8,168 nt of DNA from Acidimicrobiia bacterium (GTDB taxonomy: Bacteria > Actinomycetota > Acidimicrobiia > Acidimicrobiales > Bin134), in contig VYDF01000286.1 of assembly GCA_009843565.1 (NCBI GenBank), positions 1-8,168 on the forward strand, read 5' to 3'. The position numbers and the translations under genes are program-made. Under the pieces are notes generated by a model. The model was not told the origin of the DNA. It saw nothing but the letters and a program-made list of their open reading frames with translations, and did not search any database. This document shows, piece after piece, positions 1 through 6,583 of the stretch (the first letter of the stretch is position 1; each line of letters opens with the position of its first letter).

Positions 1-60
1 CCCCCCAACCCTGCGCCACCCAGGAAACCGCCAATCAGGCTGGATGGGAGAAAATGGAGA

Positions 61-1077
61 TTGGACCACTACGCTGACTGCGTGGTTCGCAGCCCCCTCG
101 ATCTGATTCCCACCATGGGGCGCGACCTGGAACGGCTGGAGCTGCGGTTAGAACGGTCGGTTTACACCGACCACCCGTTCCTCGCCGAGGTAGCCGGCCA
201 TCTCATCCGGGCCGGAGGCAAGCGGGTTCGGCCGGGTTTCGTGCTTGCGTCGGCGTCCATAGCCCAGATTCAGCCTGCACCCGTCGAAGAAGAGGTGCTT
301 ACCGGCGGTGTGGCCGTGGAGCTCGTTCACCTGGGCTCGCTGTACCACGACGATGTGATGGACGAAGCCCAAGTACGGCGCAACGTGGCCAGCGTGAACG
401 CCAAGTGGGGCAACCTGCGAGCCATCCTGGCCGGGGACTTCCTGCTGGCCCGGGCCTCGGAGCTGGCTGCCTCGCTGGGTACCGAGGTAGCCGGGCTGCT
501 GGCGGCCACCATCGGGCGGCTCTGCGAAGGCCAAGTGCGAGAATTGCAGGACACTGGCAATCCCGACCGCACCGAGACCTCTTACACCGACTCCATCGAG
601 GGCAAGACCGCCTCGTTGCTGGCCACCTCCTGTCGCATCGGCGGACTGGTGGCCGAACTGGACCGGCCGACGGTGGACACCCTCACCGAGTTCGGCCGCT
701 ACTACGGACTGGCCTTTCAGGTAGTGGACGACATCTTGGACATCGTGGCCACCGACGAGCACTTGGGGAAGCCGTCGGGCAACGATCTGCACGAGGGGAT
801 CTACACCCTGCCGGTGATCCGGGCGCTGGGCACGGCCTACGGCCCCCAGCTCAGGGATCTGCTGGGCGGGACGGTGTCGGACGCCACCGTTCGATCGGCC
901 TTGCAACTGGTTCGGGCCAGCGGCGGCGTGGAGGAGGCGCTGGACGTGGCCAGCGACTACGTCAAACAGGCGTCAGCCAGCTTGGAATCGCTCCCCCCCA
1001 CCACGGCCACCGCGGCTCTCCAAGTGGCCACCGACCACCTGATCGACCGAGCCCGCATCCCCCTCGGAGATCACTAG
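61..1077 (+). CDS. Polyprenyl synthetase family protein (long-chain trans-prenyl diphosphate synthase)
   Basis: Predicted to condense isopentenyl diphosphate onto an allylic diphosphate, giving the long prenyl chain used for menaquinone or similar lipids. Seen in the 338-residue protein: GGKRVRP at 52-58 (substrate binding), first Asp-rich motif DDVMD at 97-101 followed by RR at 106-107, GKTASLL at 181-187, second Asp-rich motif DDILD at 223-227, and GKPSGNDL at 237-244. The residues 4 and 5 before the first motif are Ser and Gly. Small residues there go with long products in this family, so a C30 or longer chain is inferred. The start is uncertain. TTG at 61 has GGGAG at 46-50 as a possible ribosome site, GTG at 82 is an alternative, and the frame has no stop back to base 1. 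Homologues usually begin just before the SPLDL-type segment (residues 11-15), which fits 61 or 82. It converges on lysS. Confidence 0.9.
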   Translation: MDHYADCVVRSPLDLIPTMGRDLERLELRLERSVYTDHPFLAEVAGHLIRAGGKRVRPGFVLASASIAQIQPAPVEEEVLTGGVAVELVHLGSLYHDDVMDEAQVRRNVASVNAKWGNLRAILAGDFLLARASELAASLGTEVAGLLAATIGRLCEGQVRELQDTGNPDRTETSYTDSIEGKTASLLATSCRIGGLVAELDRPTVDTLTEFGRYYGLAFQVVDDILDIVATDEHLGKPSGNDLHEGIYTLPVIRALGTAYGPQLRDLLGGTVSDATVRSALQLVRASGGVEEALDVASDYVKQASASLESLPPTTATAALQVATDHLIDRARIPLGDH

Positions 1078-1188
1078 CTCGATCGCTCTGGCTCAATCGC
1101 TCTAGCTCAACCGCTCAAGCTCGACCGATTTGGCTCAATCGCTCTAGCTCAACCGCTCAAGCTCGACCGATTTGGCTCAGTCGCTTTG
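1077..1188. repeat. Tandem array of eight 14-base units between convergent stop codons
   Basis: Eight consecutive 14-base units, consensus GCTCRAYCGCTYTR, start at 1077, 1091, 1105, 1119, 1133, 1147, 1161 and 1175. Units 2-4 are repeated exactly as units 5-7, so there is also a 42-base higher-order period. The exact match at offset 42 is 49 bases long (1089-1137 against 1131-1179). The first base of the array is the last base of the upstream TAG stop, and the lysS TGA stop (1179-1177) lies in unit 8. The last residues of LysRS are encoded in unit 8. The array fills essentially all of the 99-base gap. The motif GCTC lies on one strand only, so I see no stable hairpin and no T-run: it does not look like an intrinsic terminator. 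Function unknown. Confidence 0.93.
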
Positions 1189-2631
1189 TCGCTCCGGGGA
1201 TTCAGGGCGCAGCGTGGGGAACAAGACCACGTCGCGGATGCTGGGCGCATCGGCCAGCAGCATGGCCAGGCGATCCATGCCCACTCCCAGACCGCCAGTA
1301 GGGGGCAGACCGAACTCCAGCGCCCGCAGATAGTCCCAGTCCACGGCCATGGCCTCGGCATCGCCCGCTTCCCGATCGGCGGCCTGGTCTTCAAAACGGT
1401 CCCGCTGCTCGTCGGGATCGGTCAGCTCGCTGAAGGCGTTGGCCAGCTCCCGGCCGGCCACGATGGCCTCAAATCGCTCCACCCAACCGGGGTGCTCCCG
1501 GTGCTCCCGGGCCAGTGGCGATACCTCCTTGGGGTAGTCGCACACGAACACCGGCCCCCACAGCTCGGCCTCGGTGGTCTTCTCATAGAGCTCCAACAGG
1601 AGCTTGCCCGGCCCCCAGCGATCTTCCACCGGGATCTCCCGGTCGGCGCAATGCGATCGCAGTTCATCCAGCGGGGTGTCAAGGTCAACTTCCAGACCGC
1701 TGTGGGTAGCCAGCAGGTCGATGAACCGGGAGCGGGGCCATGGCGGGGTCAGGTCTAGCTCGCGCCCGCCGTAGCTGATGATGGTGGTGCCCTTCAGCTC
1801 TAGTGCCAGATGGGCGACCAACTGCTCGACCAGTTCCATGATGTCGCCGTAGTCGGCATAAGCCCAGTACAGCTCCAGCATGGTGAACTCGGGATTGTGA
1901 CGGGTGGAGATGCCTTCGTTGCGGAACACCCGGGCGATCTCGTACACCCGCTCCAAGCCGCCCACCACCAGCCGCTTCAGATACAGCTCAGGGGCGATCC
2001 TCAAGAACAGGTCCATGTCCAGGGCGTTGTGGTGGGTGCTGAACGGTCGGGCCAGCGCCCCGCCGGGCACCGGGTGGAACACCGGCGTCTCCACCTCGAT
2101 GAAACCACGATCCTCCAGCCACCGGCGGGTGAGCGACATCATCTCGGATCGCAGCAGAAAGGTGTGGCGGGCCTCCTCGGTCACCCATAGGTCGACATAG
2201 CGCTGGCGGAACCGGATGTCGGGATCGGAGAGCCCGTGCCACTTGTCGGGAAAGCTCCGCCGGGCTTCGGCCAGCAGCTCCCACCGCTTCACCTTCACCG
2301 AGAGCTCACCGGTGCGGGTTTTCATCACCTCGCCGCTGACCCCCACCCAGTCGCCCAGCGACAGCGAGCAGAACTCGTCATAGTCGGGGGTGACCTTGGC
2401 AGGAGCAAAGAGCTGGATGCGGCCGGTGGCGTCTTGAAGGGTGGCGAACGCCAGGCGGCCCTGCACCCGCCGAAGCATGATCCGGCCCGCCACCGACACC
2501 GTCTGCCCAGTCTCGGTACCCGGCTCGATTTCACCGTGGCGGTCGTGGCACTGGGCGGCGGTGGCCGTGGTCTCGAACCGGTAAGGGGGGTTCACCGAAT
2601 GCCCTATTGGTTTCGCCTGTGGACCAGCCAC
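1177..2631 (-). CDS. lysS: Lysyl-tRNA synthetase, class II
   Basis: Attaches lysine to tRNA-Lys in the cytoplasm. Residues below are numbered from GTG at 2631 (484 aa). The OB-fold anticodon-binding domain covers about 42-125. Motif 1 lies about 139-183 (RFRQRYVDL, then GFIEVETP). GGALARPF is at 190-197. Motif 2 covers 228-255, with ARVFRNEG, H245 and EFTMLE. Motif 3 is GLPPTGGLGVGMDR at 441-454. The start is uncertain: GTG at 2631 overlaps coaX by 28 bases and has no ribosome site. GTG at 2595 lies 8 bases after the coaX stop, has AGGG at 2605-2602, and would give 472 aa. From VNPPYRFE on, the sequence resembles the family. The usual N-terminal helix (R-x-KL-x-x-LR type) is missing with either start. 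The C-terminus ends soon after FPTLRPE, inside the 14-base repeat array. Confidence 0.95.
   Translation of the reverse strand: MAGPQAKPIGHSVNPPYRFETTATAAQCHDRHGEIEPGTETGQTVSVAGRIMLRRVQGRLAFATLQDATGRIQLFAPAKVTPDYDEFCSLSLGDWVGVSGEVMKTRTGELSVKVKRWELLAEARRSFPDKWHGLSDPDIRFRQRYVDLWVTEEARHTFLLRSEMMSLTRRWLEDRGFIEVETPVFHPVPGGALARPFSTHHNALDMDLFLRIAPELYLKRLVVGGLERVYEIARVFRNEGISTRHNPEFTMLELYWAYADYGDIMELVEQLVAHLALELKGTTIISYGGRELDLTPPWPRSRFIDLLATHSGLEVDLDTPLDELRSHCADREIPVEDRWGPGKLLLELYEKTTEAELWGPVFVCDYPKEVSPLAREHREHPGWVERFEAIVAGRELANAFSELTDPDEQRDRFEDQAADREAGDAEAMAVDWDYLRALEFGLPPTGGLGVGMDRLAMLLADAPSIRDVVLFPTLRPESPERQSD
2602..2605 (-). promoter_or_regulatory. Likely ribosome binding site for an internal lysS start at 2595
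   Basis: AGGG on the minus strand overlaps the coaX TAG stop and lies 6 bases before GTG at 2595-2593. The upstream GTG at 2631 has no purine-rich stretch before it. This favours the shorter LysRS and would couple its translation to termination on coaX. The core is only four bases, so this is suggestive. Confidence 0.45.
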
Positions 2632-3398
2632 AGGCCGTGAAGGGTCAGATAGGGCTCGACGTACTGGATGGTCTCCGACATCGGAGCAATGAGATGGGCC
2701 AGTCCACCAGTGGCGATCACGATCACCTCTCCGTCCAGAACGGCGGAGAACCGGGCCACCATGCCATCGATCTGGGCGACAAACCCGTAGATGACCCCCG
2801 ACTGGATCGACTCCATCGTGGTCTTGCCAATCACGCTGCGAGGTTCGGTGAGCGCCACCGGCCCCAGGGCGGCCGCCCGGCCCACCATGGCTTCCAGGCT
2901 GACCTCGATACCCGGTCCGATGGCTCCACCCAGAAACTCTCCGGCTTCGGAGACCACGTCGAAGTTGTTGGTGGTGCCGAAGTCCACAATCACCGCGGGA
3001 CCGCCGTAAAGCTGGTGGGCGGCCACCGCGTTGGCTATGCGGTCGGCTCCCACCTCGCGGGGATTGTCGTACAAGATGGGGATGCCGCTGCGGGTGCCGG
3101 GCTCGATCACCACCGGGTCGAAATCAAGATAGCGCTGCACCATCATCCGCACGCTCTCCCGGATTTGGGGCACCCCGGAGCACACCGCCACCCCGGTCAG
3201 CTCCCTTTCCATCTCCACATTCACGCTGTCCAGCAGACTGCGCAGCAGCACGGCCACCTCATCGGGGGTGCGCTCGTGCACCGTTGACAGTCGCCAGTGC
3301 TCAATCAGGCCGTCCTCGGCCCGGCAGTCCTCAGCCCGCTCGGCCTCATACAGGCCAACCACGGTCTGGGTGTTGCCAATGTCAAGGGCCAACAGCAT
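2604..3398 (-). CDS. coaX: Type III pantothenate kinase
   Basis: ATP-dependent phosphorylation of pantothenate, the first step of coenzyme A synthesis. Type III enzymes are ASKHA-fold dimers that need a monovalent cation. The 264-residue protein has DIGNT at 6-10 (phosphate loop), NPREVGADR at 112-120 with D119 as the expected catalytic base, VDFGT at 138-142 (cation and ATP site), GGAIGPG at 157-163, GKTTMESIQSG at 191-201 and ATGG at 229-232. Length is normal for the family. After VDFGT the sequence reads TNNF, where many family members have a Thr- or Ser-rich stretch. ATG at 3398 has GGGGG at 3408-3404, five bases upstream, and lies 12 bases after the nadC stop. With PanC two genes upstream, the operon supplies two steps towards CoA. 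Confidence 0.95.
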   Translation of the reverse strand: MLLALDIGNTQTVVGLYEAERAEDCRAEDGLIEHWRLSTVHERTPDEVAVLLRSLLDSVNVEMERELTGVAVCSGVPQIRESVRMMVQRYLDFDPVVIEPGTRSGIPILYDNPREVGADRIANAVAAHQLYGGPAVIVDFGTTNNFDVVSEAGEFLGGAIGPGIEVSLEAMVGRAAALGPVALTEPRSVIGKTTMESIQSGVIYGFVAQIDGMVARFSAVLDGEVIVIATGGLAHLIAPMSETIQYVEPYLTLHGLWLVHRRNQ

Positions 3399-3410
3399 AA
3401 GTACCCCCGA

Positions 3411-4280
3411 TTATCCTTCTTGGCTCGCCTCGGATGCATCGTTTACATCGAGCCCGATGTCCAAGGCCGGAGCCGAGTTGGTTATGCGCCCTACCGATAT
3501 GAAGTCCACGCCGCTGGCCGCGTAGTCGGCCACCGTCTCCAGCGTGATTCCACCGCTCACCTCCAAGAGGCAGTCGTGCCCGGCGGCCCGGGTCACGCAC
3601 ACCCGCACTTCGTCGGGAGTCATATTGTCCAAAAGCAGGGCGTCCGCCCCTGCGGCCAGGGCCTCTTCCACCTGCTCAATGCGGTCGCATTCCACATAGA
3701 CGATGCGATCCGGCCAGCTTCTGCGGGCGGCCGTCACCCCGTCCGCGATGGTCATCCCAGCCAGGTGGTTGTCTTTGAACATAACCCATTCCGAAAGCCC
3801 CATCCGGTGGTTGTCGCCCCCGCCGGCCCGCACCGCGGCCTTCTCCAGCACCCGCAGACCGGGGGTGGTCTTGCGGGTGTCCCGAATGCGGGCCCGGCCC
3901 CCACCGGCCGCGGCTGCCACATACCGGGAAACCTCGGTGGCGATGCCCGACAGGTGGCTCAAGAAGTTCAATGCGGTCCGCTCTGCGGTCAGCACCGATG
4001 CCCGGGGCCCGACAACCTTGGCCAGCGTCAGGCCTGGAGCCACCTTGTCGCCATCGGCGGCATGCCACTCCACCGTCACCAAGGGATCCACCTGCCTGAA
4101 GACCTCGGAGGCACAGGCCTGCCCCGCCATGCGGCCGGCGTCTCGAGCAGTGATCGCCGCGGTGATGTCTCCAGGGGGAACAAGCGACGAGGTGAGGTCG
4201 CCCAGTGGACCCAAGTCCTCGGCCAAGGCCAGTTTTACCGCGGCCTGCACCGCTTCGACCGGTGGATCAAAGCTGGTCAA
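3411..4280 (-). CDS. nadC: Nicotinate-nucleotide pyrophosphorylase (carboxylating)
   Basis: Converts quinolinate and phosphoribosyl pyrophosphate to nicotinate mononucleotide, CO2 and pyrophosphate, the entry to NAD synthesis. The 289-residue protein shows EDLG at 21-24 with GDLTS at 27-31, ERTALNFL at 100-107, DTRKTTPGLR at 134-143, GGGDNHRMGLSE at 153-164, FKDNH at 168-172, VECD at 196-199, LLDN at 216-219, EVSGGI at 240-245 and SVGRITNSAPALDIGLD near the C-terminus. This is a complete phosphoribosyltransferase. The frame stays open further upstream, but that part only mirrors panC in another frame. TTG at 4280-4278, with GGGA about 7 bases before it, gives a normal N-terminus and overlaps panC by 14 bases. 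GTG at 4250 is an alternative. No nadA or nadB lies in the window, so quinolinate must come from elsewhere. Confidence 0.94.
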   Translation of the reverse strand: MTSFDPPVEAVQAAVKLALAEDLGPLGDLTSSLVPPGDITAAITARDAGRMAGQACASEVFRQVDPLVTVEWHAADGDKVAPGLTLAKVVGPRASVLTAERTALNFLSHLSGIATEVSRYVAAAAGGGRARIRDTRKTTPGLRVLEKAAVRAGGGDNHRMGLSEWVMFKDNHLAGMTIADGVTAARRSWPDRIVYVECDRIEQVEEALAAGADALLLDNMTPDEVRVCVTRAAGHDCLLEVSGGITLETVADYAASGVDFISVGRITNSAPALDIGLDVNDASEASQEG

Positions 4281-5130
4281 CGTCGAGTCCCAGGTTGTCG
4301 ATGAGGCGAGCCTTGCCGACATGGGCGGCCACCAGCAGGCGCAACTCGCCGGCCAGCACATCGGGTCGATCCAGCGTGGCGGCGTCAACCACGGCGGCGT
4401 AGTCGGTAGACGCCATGGGCTCAGCGGCGAGCACCGCGGCCATAACCGACTCCACCTCGTCGGGATTCCGGCTGCCCTCCACCACCGCATCCCGCCCGGC
4501 TTGCAGCGACCGCCACAACACGGTGGCCGCGGGCCGCTCCTCGGCAGTCAGGTACACGTTTCGGCTCGACATGGCCAGGCCGTCGGACTCCCGGAATGTG
4601 GGGCAACCCACCACCTCCACCGGCATGGACAAGTCGGCGGCCATCCGCCGGATGATGGCCAGCTGCTGGTAGTCCTTCTCCCCGAAATAGGCCCGGCCCG
4701 GCCCAAACATCGCAAACAGCTTGGCTACGACGGTGGTGACCCCATCGAAGTGGGTGGGGCGGAACCGCCCCTCCAACACCGCGTTCAGCCCATTGACCGC
4801 CACCGAGGTAATCGGGGTCTGCGGGTACATCTCCTCGGTCAAGGGAGCAAACACCAGTCCGGCTCCCGCAGCAGCACACATCTTCACATCCCGGTCTAGA
4901 TCCCGGGGATAGGTCCCATAGTCCTCGCCCTCGGCAAATTGAAGTGGGTTCACGAAGATGCTCACAACGGTCAGGTCGTTCTCGCCCGCCGATCGGGCCA
5001 CCAAAGACTGGTGGCCCTCATGGAGATAGCCCATGGTGGGCACGAGGCCGACGGCACCGCCATCGCGGCGGGCGGCATCCAATGCGGCTCGCAGCTCACA
5101 GGCTCGCTCAACAACCGGAACCGCGTTCAC
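4267..5130 (-). CDS. panC: Pantoate--beta-alanine ligase (pantothenate synthetase)
   Basis: Joins pantoate and beta-alanine, using ATP, to make pantothenate. The 287-residue protein shows PTMGYLHEGH at 31-40 (HIGH-type site, H37 and H40), FVNPLQF at 59-65 with Q64, YPRDLDRD at 74-81, GRFRPTHFDGVTTVVAKLF at 121-139, FGEKDYQQL at 149-157 and LAMSSRN at 185-191 (KMSKS-type loop). The frame is open further upstream, to 5328, but that part is a shadow of folK. GTG at 5130-5128 forms a GTGA overlap with the folK stop and has GAGGGGG at 5141-5135, four bases upstream. This start gives the normal family length. panD, often next to panC, is absent, so the beta-alanine source is not encoded here. nadC follows directly, with a 14-base overlap. 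Confidence 0.95.
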   Translation of the reverse strand: MNAVPVVERACELRAALDAARRDGGAVGLVPTMGYLHEGHQSLVARSAGENDLTVVSIFVNPLQFAEGEDYGTYPRDLDRDVKMCAAAGAGLVFAPLTEEMYPQTPITSVAVNGLNAVLEGRFRPTHFDGVTTVVAKLFAMFGPGRAYFGEKDYQQLAIIRRMAADLSMPVEVVGCPTFRESDGLAMSSRNVYLTAEERPAATVLWRSLQAGRDAVVEGSRNPDEVESVMAAVLAAEPMASTDYAAVVDAATLDRPDVLAGELRLLVAAHVGKARLIDNLGLDVDQL

Positions 5131-5609
5131 GAAACCCCCTCTTGTGCACGCGACACCAACTCGTCCCAACCCCCCAAGCGTTGGCAGCCGCCAGTCCCAG
5201 GATCGCTCCACCCTGCGAACAGATCGGGCGCGAGCTCTCCCAAGGGAACCATCACAAATGCCCGCTCCCGCATGCGGGGATGGGGCACCACCAAATCGGG
5301 CTCCTCCACCGTCTCGCCGTCCACCCACAAGACATCGACATCCAGCGTACGGGGACCCCAGCGGACTTCCCGTACTCGTCCGGCCGATGCCTCCAATGCC
5401 TGACAGAGCTCCAAGAGGTCTCGAGCCGACCGATCGGTGTCCAGCTCGGCTACCACGTTCAAGTAGTGGTCTTGTTCGGGGCCTCCCACCGGCTCGGTTT
5501 CGAATACTCCAGAAACGGCGACGCAGTCGTCTATGGCCGCCACTGCGTCCTTGAGGAAGCCCATGCGGTCGCCCAAGTTGGATCCGAGGCCCAAGAACGC
5601 TCTGGTCAT
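5127..5609 (-). CDS. folK: 2-amino-4-hydroxy-6-hydroxymethyldihydropteridine diphosphokinase
   Basis: Transfers pyrophosphate from ATP to 6-hydroxymethyl-7,8-dihydropterin, making the substrate of FolP. The 160-residue protein begins with the family signature FLGLGSNLGDR at 5-15. It has VFETEPVGG at 35-43, then RWGPRTLDVDVLW at 83-95 with the two Mg-binding aspartates D90 and D92, and VVPHPRMRERAFVMVPL at 107-123. Length is normal. An in-frame extension to 5693 exists but runs into folB and is not family-like. ATG at 5609 is supported by GGGGAG seven bases upstream and by the immediate start of homology. A 20-codon mini-ORF with a folK-like start overlaps this ATG (see 5606-5668). The TGA stop forms a GTGA overlap with panC. 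Confidence 0.95.
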   Translation of the reverse strand: MTRAFLGLGSNLGDRMGFLKDAVAAIDDCVAVSGVFETEPVGGPEQDHYLNVVAELDTDRSARDLLELCQALEASAGRVREVRWGPRTLDVDVLWVDGETVEEPDLVVPHPRMRERAFVMVPLGELAPDLFAGWSDPGTGGCQRLGGWDELVSRAQEGVS

Positions 5610-5668
5610 GGGGCTACTCCCCAGAAAGCACCTGCCTCGACTCCCAACCCTGGAAAAGCTCTGGTCAT
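5606..5668 (-). other. 20-codon mini-ORF that mimics the folK start and bridges folB to folK
   Basis: ATG at 5668-5666 overlaps the folB TGA (5667-5665) as ATGA, and its TGA at 5608-5606 overlaps the folK ATG (5609-5607), again as ATGA. The peptide begins MTRAFPGLG, against MTRAFLGLG in FolK, and is in a different frame from folK. The first 11 bases (ATGACCAGAGC) are identical, followed by partly synonymous differences. This looks like a decayed copy of the folK 5' end, about 59 bases upstream, that now serves as a coupling ORF. Whether the peptide is made, or does anything, is unknown. Chance similarity is possible, because the exact match is short. Confidence 0.5.
5617..5622 (-). promoter_or_regulatory. 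Ribosome binding site of folK
   Basis: GGGGAG on the minus strand lies 7 bases before ATG at 5609. It is a strong purine-rich match and decides the folK start over the longer in-frame extension. It lies inside the 20-codon mini-ORF, so ribosomes translating that ORF would pass over it. Confidence 0.65.
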
Positions 5669-6033
5669 TGCCGGTGGCGAGTGATGCGGACACCGCTGGT
5701 CGACAGCTGCTGGGGTACAGGTGGGCGCAGTTTGCGGACCTCCACCGTCACCCATTGGGCCCGTTGGTCAGCATTCAGGCAAACCTCGGCCACCCTCTGA
5801 GCCATAGCCTCCATGAGGGTGAATTGCTCGCCTTCGGCCGCCGCGCACACCGCCGCGCACACCTCTCCGTAGTCGATGGTGTCGCCCAGGTCGTCGGATC
5901 CCCCTGATGGAGCAAGATCGGCGCCTATGTCCACATCCAGCTCGAACGGCTGAGCCCGAACCCTCTCCTCGGCCAGGGCTCCGCAAAGAGCTGTGACTCG
6001 CAAGCCCTTCAAGCGCAGGCAATCCTCAGTCAT
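5665..6033 (-). CDS. folB: Dihydroneopterin aldolase
   Basis: Cleaves 7,8-dihydroneopterin to 6-hydroxymethyl-7,8-dihydropterin and glycolaldehyde, feeding FolK. The 122-residue protein has the family layout: LKGLRVTALCG at 8-18, E23, DTIDYGEV at 51-58 with Y55, FTLMEAMAQRVAE at 71-83 with pterin-anchoring E75, and VEVRKLRPPVP at 97-107 with catalytic K101. These match Glu22, Tyr54, Glu74 and Lys100 of the S. aureus enzyme shifted by one. Position 17 is Cys, where many homologues have His before the Gly. The start is ATG at 6033-6031, which overlaps the phosphatase-like gene by 8 bases (ATGACTGA). The in-frame extension to 6108 is a shadow of that gene. Purines GGTGGAG lie directly before the ATG, closer than usual, so translation may depend on coupling. 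Confidence 0.94.
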   Translation of the reverse strand: MTEDCLRLKGLRVTALCGALAEERVRAQPFELDVDIGADLAPSGGSDDLGDTIDYGEVCAAVCAAAEGEQFTLMEAMAQRVAEVCLNADQRAQWVTVEVRKLRPPVPQQLSTSGVRITRHRQ

Positions 6034-6583
6034 CTCCACCGGTCTCCTGATCGTCGTCGACGACCACGGAAAGGTGCACCTCCGGCTCGGGGAGAGCGGC
6101 AGCGGCATTGACGATGCGGCGGCCCACCGAGCCGATGGGGCGTTCGGTCATCTTCTCCACCACCACCACGGCTTGCGACTCGTTGGGGACCATCCCGGTC
6201 CACAGCAGGTATCCGGCCATAAATCCACACACCTCGTCGCCCAGTCCCCGGCGGTGGACCAGCAGCTTCTCCCCACTGGCCAGCAGAGTGTGCAGCTCGA
6301 CGAAGAGCGGTTCGAGCCGTACCCGGTAGTCCTCATTGTCGGCAATGGGCCAGTGACTCCAAGCGATGTTCTGCTCGCTGTAGTTGTGGAGGTTGTGGGT
6401 GGACGGGATCAGCGACACGACCCGGGTGAAACCCTGCTGGCGGATCCAGTTGATCTCCTCGGTGCGCCGGACCCGGCGGTGGCTCTCCCCCCGGCCTCCC
6501 GGGCGCTCGCAAATGGCGAGGCGGTCTTTCATGATCCAATAAAAGTTGCGGGGACAGATTCCCGCGGCCCACTTGCCCTTCAC
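6026..6583 (-). CDS. Phosphatase-like protein (dual-specificity phosphatase fold) lacking the catalytic Cys and Arg
   Basis: The 185-residue protein resembles small bacterial Tyr/dual-specificity phosphatases. NFYWIMKDRLAICERPGG (13-30) fits the family's opening strand. Then come EEINWIRQQGFTRVVSLI at 42-59, HWPI at 77-80 with acidic D82 nearby, a helix, a strand LLVH (107-110), and a helix GFMAGYLLW (120-128). In active enzymes H110 would be followed by Cys-X5-Arg. Here the loop reads HRRGLGDEVCG, so R111 stands at the Cys position and E117 at the Arg position. C119 is misplaced. No frameshift is visible, so it looks like an intact pseudoenzyme. GTG at 6583 overlaps the folP stop as GTGA; ATG at codon 18 would cut the opening strand. 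Its place between folP and folB suggests a role with pterins. Dephosphorylation by Cys chemistry is unlikely. The fold call is from pattern recognition only. Confidence 0.75.
   Translation of the reverse strand: MKGKWAAGICPRNFYWIMKDRLAICERPGGRGESHRRVRRTEEINWIRQQGFTRVVSLIPSTHNLHNYSEQNIAWSHWPIADNEDYRVRLEPLFVELHTLLASGEKLLVHRRGLGDEVCGFMAGYLLWTGMVPNESQAVVVVEKMTERPIGSVGRRIVNAAAALPEPEVHLSVVVDDDQETGGDD

Noticed and set aside
54..77. ATG at 54 as the start of the prenyl synthase gene
   Set aside because: It is out of frame and stops after seven codons. The synthase frame is served by TTG at 61, GTG at 82, or a start before the window.
1077..1188. CRISPR array or intrinsic terminator
   Set aside because: Units are contiguous, without spacers, so not CRISPR. 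No inverted repeat with a T-run was found on either strand, so not an intrinsic terminator.
405..1301. A plus-strand ORF with a 14-residue peptide repeat near its end
   Set aside because: The peptide repeat is only the 42-base DNA repeat read in frame. The rest is a shadow of the prenyl synthase gene and of lysS.
3297..4304. Long plus-strand ORFs opposite coaX, nadC, panC and folK
   Set aside because: They are antisense to complete, motif-bearing genes and have low-complexity, His/Gly/Pro-rich products.
6026..6583. Active dihydroneopterin triphosphate phosphatase
   Set aside because: The operon position fits, but Cys and Arg of the P-loop are replaced, so the usual chemistry is not possible. 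It is kept as a pseudoenzyme call.
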